Shown piece by piece: positions 47,832-58,127 of a DNA stretch of 64,000 bases (its first letter is position 1; each line of letters opens with the position of its first letter). A program made the position numbers and the translations under genes. A model generated the notes under the pieces. It had not been told where the DNA came from, searched no databases, and saw nothing but the letters and a program-made list of their open reading frames with translations. The DNA is taken from positions 418,882 to 482,881 of the forward strand of contig CAUYUJ010020571.1 in assembly GCA_963575745.1 (NCBI GenBank). The letters are read 5' to 3'. Source of the stretch: Prorocentrum cordatum (taxonomy: Eukaryota > Sar > Dinophyceae > Prorocentrales > Prorocentraceae).

Positions 47832-48317
47832 GTGAGGTTCTCGGGAAGCGTGTTCGTTGACGGATCGGCCTTCCACCCGCACCTGCAGGGATTCAGGCGC
47901 GCTGGATGGTCTGCTATTCAGATCGACCGCGCAGGCAACCTCATCGGCGCCATGTACGGTGCAGTGCCACTTCATGTGGCCCCAGGACAGGCGGCTCGGG
48001 ACGGGGAGGACTGGGTTTTCAGGATGCTCTCTTCGTTGAGCGACTGGTCAGAAGACCACCCGTTAGTTGTATACGCCGATTGTTCTGGCACCTTCGCCTG
48101 TGCTTGGGATGTTAGCGTTGCCCTTGGCGTTGGCAACCCTAGGAGGAACATGTGGCAGGATTGATGCCACGGCATAGGCAAGCCAGCTTATGTTCACAAG
48201 AGTATAGCTTCTGCCAACAAAGACCACGTTGAATGGTTAATTAAACGCGATGCTATGGCCGATAAAGTGGACCAAGAAAGGTGCCAGGCATTGGAAGGTT
48301 TTACAGGATCACCTTGA
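47832..48317 (+). pseudogene. Retroelement RNase H domain with one in-frame stop
   Basis: Residues 7-12 (VFVDGS) carry the first catalytic aspartate (D10). RRAGWSAIQID (22-32) and YGAVP (42-46) fit the beta-strand pattern. E59 in DGEDWVFRML fits the helix glutamate, and VVYADCSGTFACAW (79-92) the second aspartate (D83). A TGA at 48,162-48,164 interrupts; the same frame continues to 48,317 with KDHVEWLIKRDAMADKVDQE, which fits the last conserved segment with its aspartate. So all catalytic positions are present but split by a single nonsense codon. Non-LTR elements often carry RNase H at the C-terminus; no reverse transcriptase is adjacent on this strand. Confidence 0.55.
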
Positions 48318-48521
48318 TTTTGCTTCAGGCTGTGAGCACATCGCCACTGACATGGTCAGGTGGCAAAGTAGATGTCAGGGAGTCTTTGGGGAGCTGGAGC
48401 AACCATATTCTCAGGAGCTCGCTGGCACGGGGAAGGTCGTTTTAGCCTCATTCGAACCTGTCTGGAGGAAGGGGTAGTTGGGGATTGGTCCTTGGTCGAG
48501 GGGGCTGAGCGTGTCCCTCCT

Positions 48522-48562
48522 GCTCCTCCTCCTCCTCCTCCTCCTCCTCCTCCTCCTCCTGC
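48522..48562. repeat. CTC microsatellite
   Basis: CTCCTCCTC tract; neighbouring 48,320-49,040 is unassigned. Confidence 0.9.
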
Positions 48563-49044
48563 TCTTAGCCCCAGGCCGTCCACAGACGTTGACGAGTCTT
48601 TTGTTTCGGCTTCGGGAGTCCCCATGGGAGCGACGGGGGCTCTCGACAGCGCAAGCTTACTCGTTGCGACGCGTTGCGCTGTAAAGTTTGCTGGGCCTCG
48701 GTGCATACATCTGCGAGGGGCCTCAAGGGTTCGAAGCACCAGCGGCTGAAAACCCAGCGCTCCAAGATACGTCGAGGATTGGTCTCCTGGCCTCACGCAC
48801 GCCCAAGCGAAAGTAGGAATGGCCTTCGGACCGTCCCGGACTGTGCGAGCTGTTTGGGGTCCTCTGCTCTAGTCTGTGCCGTCGTCTGCTGCTGTTTTGT
48901 GCTGTGGGCCCCAGCAGCGGTTCTGTAGGGGGGGCTGGGTTCGGCCGAGGACAGTGTAACGACAGTGCGGCCAATGGCGGGGGAGCAACGTCAACAGGTT
49001 TGCTCTTGCTTGCTGCGCCTTCTCGGGCTGGAAGCTACGGCTGT

Positions 49045-49228
49045 GGCCAGATTGCATGGTTTTGCCCCCTTGATGAACTCGTCCAGTGGGCAAGAGCCTG
49101 CTGGGCGACTCGATGGAGGTGTCCGAGCTCGGTGACATCGACTGAGCTCTAGTTTTGCGCCGTATGACCGAGGGGCACCCTGCTGCGCCCGCATTGTCAG
49201 CACCACTCTCCTCGTCCTCGTCCTCCTG
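49045..49228 (-). repeat. 184-bp direct repeat, left copy (coding-like on minus strand)
   Basis: Matches 57,069-57,252 with about eight differences over the same length. The minus strand reads GADNAGAAGCPSVIRRKT then RAQSMSPSSDTSIESPSR and LLPTGRVHQGGKTMQSGH in both, preceded by an acidic stretch. The two copies bracket the minus-strand LINE region and lie 8,024 bases apart. Confidence 0.8.
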
Positions 49229-49494
49229 CCCACTGCCGACAAGCACCACGACCACGACCACGGCCAGCACGACGGCGCCATGACCGCTACCACTGCCATT
49301 ACCACCGCCGACCCGACCGCCCCCGTTCCCGGCCGCCCCTCTCCTTTACTCTCCCTGCCCCCGCCGGGCCGCCCTTGCTGCCGCGCGCGCCTAGCGCTTC
49401 GCCTCATCCCTTTCTTTTCCCTCAGCTGCCTGCTTTTCTCCCCGCCAACCTGTGCACCTGACTATAGGTTTTCTCCCTCTCCTCCCCCTGCTCC

Positions 49495-49610
49495 CCCCTC
49501 CTCCGCCTCCTCCTCCTCCTCCTCCTCCTCGTCCTCCTCCTCCTCCTCCTCCTCCTCCTCCTCCTCCTCCTCCTCCTCCTCCTCTCCATCTCCTCCCCCT
49601 GCTCCCCCTC
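49495..49610. repeat. CTC microsatellite
   Basis: CCTCCTCCTC tract in a C-rich region; 49,230-49,490 is unassigned. Confidence 0.9.
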
Positions 49611-49959
49611 CCTCTCCTTTCCCGCTCCGTGCCTCCAGCGGGCGCGCGCGCGCCTAAGGGAGGGGTCTGGTGGCGGTCACCTCCCCGCCGCGCGCCCGTC
49701 TCCTCCGCCTCCCGGTTCCTTCCTGCTCTGTCCTCCCTCCTCTCTCCTCTCTGCCCGAGTAGGTTCTGTGACGCCGTGCGGCTCCTGCGCGCTGGCTACC
49801 GCAGCAGGTCACGGCCGTCCTGGCCGCTGTGGAGCTGCTAGCGGCCCCGGCGCAGCTGCGCGTGACATGCCCCCCTCGGCGGGGTGCTTTTGGGAGCGCA
49901 CTCACCGCCCCACGGCTGCCAAGATGGCCTCGGCGCTTCCGAGGTACAACCGCGTGATC

Positions 49960-50620
49960 AACGGTTGCCAGCCATAGCGGATGACCTCCGCTCTGCAGGG
50001 GCCATGTCGTGGCCCCATGAGCGGACGTACGCCACGGTGGCTCTTCCCGTGCGGCCCCCTGTTTCGAAGACCGCAGGGATGAGCTGGCCCCCCTCCTCGG
50101 GCGGGTAGCCCTGTTGATCGCAGCGAGGCCGTCCTTGTTCGAGCGGGCCTGCTGGCGCGGCGCGGTGCCGCTGTGTGCGCAGGTCACGCTCGTATCCAAA
50201 AACGCTCTCTGGCCGGTCACCGCGTCGCTGGTGGCGACGTCGAGCCGCGTCTCTTCGAGGCGGCCTGTCCGCGGGTTCACCGTGTCCCAAGCAACAACCC
50301 GGTGCTCCGTCTGCGCCGCGTGCCCTGTGGTCCGCTGGTGATCGCCGGCGCCGAAGTCCCGGAGGCCGTTGTGCGTGTTGTTGCGGTAGGGGCCACACGG
50401 GCACTTGAGGGTGTGGCGCCCGCGTCGGTCAAGCGCCTCCCCGCACAGCGTTCCGTCGGCCTTGTGGAGCTTGCAGGTTCCGCCACGCGGGCACACAGGC
50501 AGGCGCAGCTTGTCCTTGAGGCGCCTCTCCTTTCCAGACGACGGGCGTCTCCAGGTATACCCTCCCGTGCTGGTGCCGCCAGGCGAGCGGAGGTCCACCG
50601 TGTCGTCTGTCCCAGGGGAG
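49960..50620 (-). pseudogene. LINE C-terminal module: zinc-binding motif and endonuclease-like segment
   Basis: On the minus strand the frame reads LRLPVCPRGGTCKLHKADG then TLCGEALDRRGRHTLKCPC, giving a C-x9-C-x9-H-x3-C arrangement. It is followed by EHRVVAWDTVNPRTGRLEE, TRLDVATSD and AFLDTSVTCAHSG. The R-L-D-V and L-D-x-S-V pattern with conserved aspartates resembles the restriction-like or related nuclease tail of non-LTR elements. A further stretch in another frame, LIPAVFETGGRTGRATVAYV, continues the protein, so at least one frameshift is needed. It belongs with the reverse transcriptase immediately upstream on the same strand. Confidence 0.5.
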
Positions 50621-50930
50621 GCCAGCAGCCGCTCGCGCCCCGTGCTGCGGAGGTCGCCCGCCCATTTCCCATGCATCCCGTGGAGTGGTTCGCCCACGCC
50701 GCCGATCCAGTCGATCGCCTCGAGAGACCCCCCTGCTCTGCGCCTGCAGCCAGGCCTTCGCCCTCGCTATGGCCTCGGCCACCGGGGGGCAGCGCTCCCT
50801 GAGCCGCGCCCAGAGGGGGCTCGTCCGGGCAGGCGACAGTCGCCCACGCTGCGGAGGGTAAACGCTCAGCTTCCCAGGTGGGCGGCGGCCGCCGCCTGCG
50901 CGGCCGAGGCGAGCCCGAGGCCCCCGCTGG

Positions 50931-52277
50931 TCAACCGGAGGAAGCACTGCGCCCGCGGATCGTCGTCGAGGACGTCGCCCCGGAAATCCTCCACGAATTG
51001 CATGCAGGTCTAGTCGAGCCTGGCAAGCCAGTCCCCGTCCTCGTGGCTAGCGCGAAGCAGGTGCGTGACGCAGCCGTTGCTGTAGTTTTGGAGCACCCAG
51101 AAGCCCTCCCTCGCCCCGAGCCCGGCGCCCCGCAGTTCCTGGAGTCGGGTGACCAGTCGCTCTGCGGCCCGCGCGGCCTCGTCGCCGTCGGCCTGCCCGT
51201 GGACAGCGAGACGCCCCAGCGGGTCCTCCGGCCCCATCCAGGGCGCGGTGGCGCCCAGGCAGCGGAGAGTTGGCGTTCGCAAAGCTTCGAGCAGCGGCGC
51301 CAGTCGCGTCGCCAGGTTTTGGGTGCACGCCGCCCGCGGCTTTGCTTCCGTTGATGGTGAGTCCAGCCCGCGTGAGCTCCTCCAACACCGCCTGGCCGCA
51401 CGTCGTCCGAGTAGGAGAACACCCAGGCAGTCGGCGCCGCGGCCCGCAGGCGAGCGTCGATGTTGGACAGCGCCTCCGCCAGCCCCAAGGCGAAGTAGGC
51501 GGGTGAGAGCGGGCAGCCCTGGTCGACACCCCTCGTGGCTGGCACCGCTCTGGCCGAGCCGCTCGCGCCCCACCACAGGCGCGTGGTGCCCGCGCCCAGC
51601 CACACGGCCGCCGCTGGGTACGGGTCGGGCAACCGTGCCGCTATTCCCGCGAGGATCTTCTGGCGCGGCATTGCGTTGAACGCGTTGGTGGCTTCGAACG
51701 CTAAGACCAAGTCTCCGGGCGAGGCTGCCGTCAGTGCCGTCACGGCCTTGTGGACCTTTTCGCACCCAGTCTGTCGTCCCACTGCGCACTGGTGCGGCCC
51801 GCATGCCTGCATGAGCTGCTCTCGAAACGCGTGGCACGCGGCCCTCGCAGCAATGCGCCGCAGCACGGACCCGCACGACCTGGGCCAGACCCTGGGCTTT
51901 TGCAAGACCACGACGCAAGCCTCCAAGTTCGCCTTGAGAAAATCAGCCAGGCATTCCCCGAGCAGGAACATGACTGCCACTTGGCTGACGTGATCGGTTG
52001 CTTCGCTGTCGGCTGCAGCAGTGGCCCAGTGCTCAAAGCGGGAGCCATTAGGGCCCAGCCCCGAACGCGCTGGGTAACGTTTCAGATTCTGGCGCACAGC
52101 CTCCACCAGGTCTGCTCGCGTCTCCGGCGACACTGGAAGGGGGGCGGGTAGCCCCCGCGGCAGAGCGCCCTGTGGGAACAGGGCCGCGAGGGCAGCGTGC
52201 ACCTCCGGGCCAACCAGCACCGCGCTCTGGCGAATCACCACGGCCAGCGCCTTGCTCAGCAGGCCGTCCCGCACCAA
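50931..52277 (-). pseudogene. LINE reverse transcriptase, frameshifted
   Basis: The minus-strand frame carries RSGLGPNGSRFEHW (early RT motif), LVLAFEATNAFNAMPRQKIL at motif A (the usual catalytic aspartate position reads E-A-T or is displaced), GVDQGCPLSPAYFALGLAEA (motif B, near residue 265) and VFSYSDDV (motif C, at 51,399-51,416, catalytic DD intact). Directly after YSDDV the frame is lost. The expected thumb sequence LEELTRAGLTINGSKAAGGV is in a second frame, and LGATAPWMGPEDPLGRLAVH with WVLQNYSNGCVTHLLRASH in a third, down to about 51,010. An upstream part (CREIRRAREAGDAAAGSRA, about 52,560-52,500) is again shifted. At least three frameshifts make it a pseudogene unless errors in the assembly explain them. 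Confidence 0.65.
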
Positions 52278-52299
52278 CGAGCTGACTGCGCGGGCGTCC

Positions 52300-53240
52300 T
52301 CTGTCGGGATATTTCCCTGGGCTGCCGCGCGCGGGGCGTCTCCCGTGGTCGCCGCTGCTGCGCGCCAGGGACTGCCCCTGCCCCCCTTCCAGGCAAGCCG
52401 GAGCCGCGCTGTGATCGTGGAGGACGGCGACCCCTTCTGCTTCTTGCCCCCCCCTCCGCGTGGCTGTCAGCACCAGCCGGCCCATGAAGGCGAGGAGTTT
52501 GCGGGCTCTGCTCCCCGCCGCAGCGTCGCCCGCCTCCCGAGCACGGCGGATCTCCCGGCACGCCGCCCCCAGAAGGTCGCCAGGCCGTGGTGCGCGTCGC
52601 GGGGCGTGCGCCCCAGAGCTGGGGCCCAGCTCTCCAGCTCGTCGAACTCCACCGTGCCCCACCGAGCCATGCTCTTAGGCGGCAAATCGTGGGAGCCCTT
52701 TTTAGCACCCTGGCGAATCCCAGCTCCTATTTGGTGCCGCTTAGTCTTGCTCCGGAGCTCCGGAGCCAGGGCAGAGGAGCTCCGGAACATTCCGGAGCTG
52801 CACCCGGTGTCGTGGGGTCCGCTGGGTTTTGGTCCTTTGGCGGCTCGTCGAAGTGTTCGTCGGGCTCCCCCGCGGGCGGGTTGGCCTGCCCCCGGGTCCG
52901 CTGCCCGTCGATGTTGTCGTTTGGCATGTCGGACTGTCTCAACGTACTCCCGTCTCGTGACCCCGCCAGGGTGGTCACAGAACTCCTGGGCCTTGGTTTG
53001 GTCCTCCTGCTGGAGGTCGGTGAAGCCTTCGAGGGTGCCCTGGGGCCCCAGGCATCCTTCAACGCAGCTGGCGTGGTACCACCGCGTGTTCACCGTGCTG
53101 GCAGCGTTGCGAACGCTCAAATCCCCCCTGGTGATAGGGGCCCAGGCATGAGGACGCGAAGCAAGTGCAAGATGCCCGGGTGCGCTTGGCATCGATTCGC
53201 CGTTCTTCAGGAGCGAAAAAAAGATGCACACGTACATGAA
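52300..53240 (-). pseudogene. 5' part of the LINE, possible zinc-finger segment
   Basis: A minus-strand frame reads ITRGDLSVRNAASTVNTRWY then HASCVEGCLGPQGTLEGF and AQEFCDHPGGVTRREYVETV (about 53,130-52,930). W-Y-H-x-x-C after a strand-like region resembles the second half of PARP-type zinc fingers; a C-x-C lies upstream in another frame. The link to the RT downstream is by position and strand. Function is uncertain. Confidence 0.3.
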
Positions 53241-53930
53241 TCCACGCTGGCTTCGAGAGTGCGCATTGCGCGAATGTTCGTATCATGCGGCCGGGCCCGC
53301 GGCTCGAAGGGCCGCGTTCGTGTACATAGTTGGGCGCGTACGTCCTTCGTGGGCTTTCTAATTTTGCCACGTTGGCCCCGTGGGCGGCCGGTCTGGGCTC
53401 TGCGCGCGGCTGCGGCGGCCCGGGCACCCCAGCCTCCTCGCGGAAAGCAGGCCAGCAGACCGCGGCAAGGACTGGCAGGCAGGCGTCGAACCCCAAGCAA
53501 GGGCAGCCTGCGGCAGCGACCGCGGCACTGAAGAGGCGGCAGACCCACGGCGTGGTGTGGACGCCCCTCGGGATGGCCACAAGGCCCCCCCAGCCCACAG
53601 AGCGTTCGAGCGCCGCCCACCCGCCCGAACGGCGGACGCGGGGAAGCCCGAAGTGGCGGCCATCGGGAACGCGATTGGCACACGTCCAACGGTGGCCGCG
53701 TGTCCTGCGGTGGTGAGCAGCACCGTGGCGACAGCCTCGGGGTGGAGCACTCGGACGAGGCCCCTGAGTGTGACGGTTGACGTCAGTCGCGTGGCCAGGT
53801 CTGCCCCCAGGAGTGCTTGTCAATGAGGCTGGGCGCCCAGGAGAGGGAGCCGTTGGCGCCGAGCCTCGGCGGCCCCCATTCTCGCTGCTCGTGCAGGCCG
53901 CGCCGCTGGCGGATCTCGCGCAAGATCGGA
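53240..53930. other. GC-rich unassigned DNA
   Basis: Open frames exist on both strands because of high GC; none shows a recognisable domain. Confidence 0.3.
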
Positions 53931-54119
53931 GGCGGTGCAGAAAGTAGTTACAGCTCCACCGTGGACGTGGCATGCCCTCCTGGGGACCGGCGGGAGGGGC
54001 GTCGCCCAGACAGGCACGGTCCGGCTGGTGCTGGGTCACATTGCTTGCCTCGACCGTGGGCCCGAGGCTGGTGCTGACAACCACCGTTCTCCTGATTCCG
54101 AAAGTCCTGCTGGACCAGG

Positions 54120-57060
54120 TCGCAGTTGTCGACGAGCAGCTGCTGCTCTCTGTGGTGCTGCTCCTGGTGCCACTCGTGCTGCTCCTGGTGCCACTCGTGC
54201 TGCTCTCTGGTAGTGCTGACGGTCCCACTGGCGGGTGTCAGCGTAGAGCTTCTGCGTGCCGTTGCCCTGATCCCTGTTCTGCTGCTGGTCCCGCATCCAC
54301 TTGTCGATACAGAGCTGCTGCTCCCTGTCGTGCTGCTCATGCTGCCGATCGTGCTGCTCTCTGTGTTGCCACTGGTCGCGCTCGCGGAAGCCAGCGTGAG
54401 CTACAGCTCGGCGTTCTGCCGCTCCTTGTTGCGCTGCTAGTCCCGGGCCCAATTGTCAGCGTGGAGCTGCGGCTCTCGGTCGTGCTGCTCCTGGTGCCGG
54501 TCGTGCTCCGAGCCGTTGGAGTGGTGTTGCTGGCAGCGGTCGTGGTCGTAACTCTCGTGGTGCTGCTCTCAGTCACTCGTACTGCTCACCGACGTGCTTG
54601 TCAGAGTGGTGCTGCTTGGCGTGGTGCTGCTGGTAGCGTTCGTAGTCGGGCATCTCGCGGTGCTGCTCTCACTCGTACTGTTCACCGACGTGCTCGTCAG
54701 AGTGGTGCTGTTGGAGGCGGTCGTGGTCGTAGCTCTCGTGGTACTGCTCTCACTCGTACTGCGCGTCGACGTGCTTGTCAGGGTGGTCTTGCTGGCAGCG
54801 GTCGTGGTCGTAATTCTCGCGGTGCTTCTCTCACTCATACTGCTCACCGACTTGCTGGTCAGGGTGGTTCTCCAGGTCCCGCTGGTGTTGGTAACGCTGG
54901 TGCTGGTGGTCTCCGTCGTGCCGGCCCGCGTGGTACAGAGAGTCGTGCTGGTGCCGTTTCGGGTGGTGTTGCTGGTTCCCGTCATGCTGCTGGTTGCGCC
55001 GGTGCTGCTGTGCGTGGTCCTGCTGGTAGCCGTCGTAGTCGCAGGCCCCGTGGTCCTACTCTCAGTTCTATTGCTCACCAGCGTGCTGGTCCGAGTGGTA
55101 CTGCTGGTGGCGGTCGTAGTCGTAATCCTCGTGGTCCTGCTCTCGCTCGTACTGCTCGCCGACGTGCTTCTCAGAGTGGAGTTGCTGGCCCCACCAGCGC
55201 TGGTAATACTACTGTACTACTAGTGCCGCTGGTCTCCGTCGTGCAGGTCCACGCGGTAACGCTGGCAAGGCTTGTGTTGCTTCTGGTGTGGCTGTCGGAT
55301 CCCGTTTTGCTGCTGGTTCCGCTGGCGCTACCGGGCGTGGCGCTACTGGTCGTAGTCGGGCCTCTCGTGGTGCTGCTCTCACTCGTACTGCTCACCGACG
55401 TGCTCGTCAGAGTGGTGCTGCTTGGCGTGGTGCTCCTACTGGCGGTCGTGGTCGTAACTCTCGTGGGGTCCCCCTCGTTCGTACTTACTGCTCACTGGCG
55501 TGCCGCCTGGCGCGGTGCTGCAGGTAGCGGTCGTGGTCGTAGCTCTCGTGGTGCTGCTCTTACTCGTACCGCTCGCCGACGTGCTCGTCAGAGTGGTGCT
55601 GCTTGGCGTGGTGCTGCTGGTAGCGTTCATGGTCGCATCTCTCGTGGTGCTGCTCTCGCTCGTGCTGCTCACCGACGCGCTTGTCAGAGTGGCGCTGCTT
55701 GGCGTGGTGTTGCTGGCAGCGGTCGTGGTCGTAACTCTCGTGGTGCTGCTCTCAGTCACTCGTACTGCTCACCGACGTGCTTGTCAGAGTGGTGCTGCTT
55801 GGCGTGGTGCTGCTGGTAGCGTTCGTAGTCGGGCATCTCGCGGTGCTGCTCTCACTCGTACTGTTCACCGACGTGCTCGTCAGAGTGGTGCTGTTGGAGG
55901 CGGTCGTGGTCGTAGCTCTCGTGGTACTGCTCTCACTCGTACTGCGCGTCGACGTGCTTGTCAGGGTGGTCTTGCTGGCAGCGGTCGTGGTCGTAATTCT
56001 CGCGGTGCTTCTCTCACTCATACTGCTCACCGACTTGCTGGTCAGGGTGGTTCTCCAGGTCCCGCTGGTGTTGGTAACGCTGGTGCTGGTGGTCTCCGTC
56101 GTGCCGGCCCGCGTGGTACAGAGAGTCGTGCTGGTGCCGTTTCGGGTGGTGTTGCTGGTTCCCGTCATGCTGCTGGTTGCGCCGGTGCTGCTGTGCGTGG
56201 TCCTGCTGGTAGCCGTCGTAGTCGCAGGCCCCGTGGTCCTACTCTCAGTTCTATTGCTCACCAGCGTGCTGGTCCGAGTGGTACTGCTGGTGGCGGTCGT
56301 AGTCGTAATCCTCGTGGTCCTGCTCTCGCTCGTACTGCTCGCCGACGTGCTTCTCAGAGTGGAGTTGCTGGCCCCACCAGCGCTGGTAATACTACTGTAC
56401 TACTAGTGCCGCTGGTCTCCGTCGTGCAGGTCCACGCGGTAACGCTGGCAAGGCTTGTGTTGCTTCTGGTGTGGCTGTCGGATCCCGTTTTGCTGCTGGT
56501 TCCGCTGGCGCTACCGGGCGTGGCGCTACTGGTCGTAGTCGGGCCTCTCGTGGTGCTGCTCTCACTCGTACTGCTCACCGACGTGCTCGTCAGAGTGGTG
56601 CTGCTTGGCGTGGTGCTCCTACTGGCGGTCGTGGTCGTAACTCTCGTGGGGTCCCCCTCGTTCGTACTTACTGCTCACTGGCGTGCCGCCTGGCGCGGTG
56701 CTGCAGGTAGCGGTCGTGGTCGTAGCTCTCGTGGTGCTGCTCTTACTCGTACCGCTCGCCGACGTGCTCGTCAGAGTGGTGCTGCTTGGCGTGGTGCTGC
56801 TGGTAGCGTTCATGGTCGCATCTCTCGTGGTGCTGCTCTCGCTCGTGCTGCTCACCGACGCGCTTGTCAGAGTGGCGCTGCTTGGCGTGGTGTTGCTGGC
56901 AGCGGTCGTGGTCGCTCGTACTGCTCACCGACGTGCTTGTCAGAGTGGTGCTGCTTGGCGTGGTGCTGCTGGTAGCGTTCGTAGTCGGGCATCTCGCGGT
57001 GCTGCTCTCACTCGTACTGCTCACCGACGACGTGTTCTTCAGAGTAGTGCTGCCCTTCGT
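54120..57060. repeat. ~81-bp coding-phase repeat region
   Basis: Units contain GTGCTGCTCTCACTCGTACT, GCTCACCGACGTGCTTGTCA and GAGTGGTGCTGCTTGGCGTG. Typical spacing is 81 bases (27 codons), with longer units near 99. The + strand gives V/L-rich peptide, one minus frame S/T-rich peptide, another minus frame H/Q/E-rich peptide (for example HDRCQQHHAKQHHSDEHVGE-like). The left end (54,120-54,360) has REQHEWHQEQHEWHQEQHH on the minus strand. It may be a degenerate repeat domain of the LINE's first protein or pure minisatellite. Confidence 0.75.
54521..56886. repeat. Exact tandem duplication, 2 x 1,183 bp
   Basis: 54,521-55,703 is repeated as 55,704-56,886; every stretch I compared was identical, and a partial third start (56,887-56,914) follows. 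The preceding bases differ (A at 54,520, C at 55,703), fixing the left border. Either a very recent duplication or an assembly artefact. Confidence 0.85.
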
Positions 57061-57068
57061 GGTGCTAT

Positions 57069-57252
57069 GGCCAGATTGCACCGTTTTGCCCCCCTGATGA
57101 ACTCGTTCGGTGGGCAAGAGCCTGCTGGGCGACTCGGTGGAGGTGTCCGAGCTCGGTGACATCGACTGAGCTCTAGTTTTGCGCCGTATGACCGAGGGGC
57201 ACCCTGCTGCGCCCGCATTGTCAGCACCACCCTCCTCGTCCTCGTCCTCCTC
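57069..57252 (-). repeat. 184-bp direct repeat, right copy
   Basis: Same content as 49,045-49,228. The minus strand continues from an acidic EEEE-rich stretch (from the GAG/CTC tract at 57,236-57,300) into GGADNAGAAGCPSVIRRKT and SPSSDTSTESPSRLLPT. Confidence 0.8.
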
Positions 57253-57300
57253 CTCCTCCTCCTCGTCCTCCTCCTCCTCCTCCTGCTCCTCCTCCTCCCT
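57236..57300. repeat. CTC microsatellite
   Basis: CTCCTCGTCCTCCTCC tract directly beyond the right 184-bp copy. Confidence 0.85.
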
Positions 57301-57461
57301 CTTCAGCGTTGGGAAGCTCGGGGCCTGCACGCTGCAGGGTGCCCTTCTCCTGAACTCGAGGAGCCCGGCGCCGCCTGCAGAGATCCTCCCGCTGGGCGGC
57401 GGGCGCGCATGTCTCGGGCCGAACGGACGGGGGGGGATGGGGAAAGCGGGGGCTGCACGTG

Positions 57462-57705
57462 GGTCACTTCTGATTATTCGAAAAGCCTCTGGGCCTCTTC
57501 CTGGCCACTGGGGGGCCAGGAACAGTTAGAGACGAGGCCAATCAGAGATGAGCACGATTAGACATGAATGACGTTGGTCATTTCTAATTCTTCGAAAATC
57601 CTTTGGGCCTCTTCCTGGCCTTCTGGGGGGCCAGGAACAGTTAGGGACGAGCACAATCAGAAACGAGCACGATGAGAAACGAACGACGTGCTCGAGATGA
57701 TTAGG
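57462..57705. repeat. ~122-bp tandem repeat, two copies plus GATNAGAAACGA tail
   Basis: TTCTGATTATTCGAAAAGCC and TTCTAATTCTTCGAAAATCC start the two units; each contains CTTCCTGGCC and GGGGGGCCAGGAACAG, a short hairpin. The tail to 57,765 repeats GAGCACGATGAGAAA. Confidence 0.75.
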
Positions 57706-57972
57706 AACGATCAGAAACGATTAGAAGCGAGCGCAATCAGAAGTGAGCACGATGAGAAATGAATGACGTGCTCGAAATCTGCTGCATGCCAGCTGGTCTC
57801 GGCCCCGCCGCCGGGCCCGCTCCTCGACCGCCGGGCGCGCGGGGCGCGCGGCCCGGGTGGCAGCGCGTGCACCCGGGTGGCTCCGCGCTCGGCCCTCCTG
57901 CGGGGGCCTGGCCTCGCCGGGGAGGCCCCGCCCTGCCAGCAGGGCCAGCGCCCAGGCCGCCTCGGCGGGGGG

Positions 57973-58127
57973 TCGGAGAGGAGGAGGGGGAGGAGGGGGA
58001 GGAGGAGGAGGAGGAGGAGGAGGAGGAGGAGGAGGAGGAGCAGGAGGAGGAGGAGGAGGCGGAGGAGGAGCAGCAGGAGCAGCAGGAGCAGCAGGAGGAG
58101 GAGGAGGAGGAGGAGGAGGAGGAGGCT
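57973..58127. repeat. GAG/GCA microsatellite
   Basis: GAGGAGGAGG with AGCAGCAGGAGCAGCAGG inside. The next kilobase (58,130-59,160) is unassigned; 58,330-58,900 is non-repetitive but shows no recognisable frame. Confidence 0.9.
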
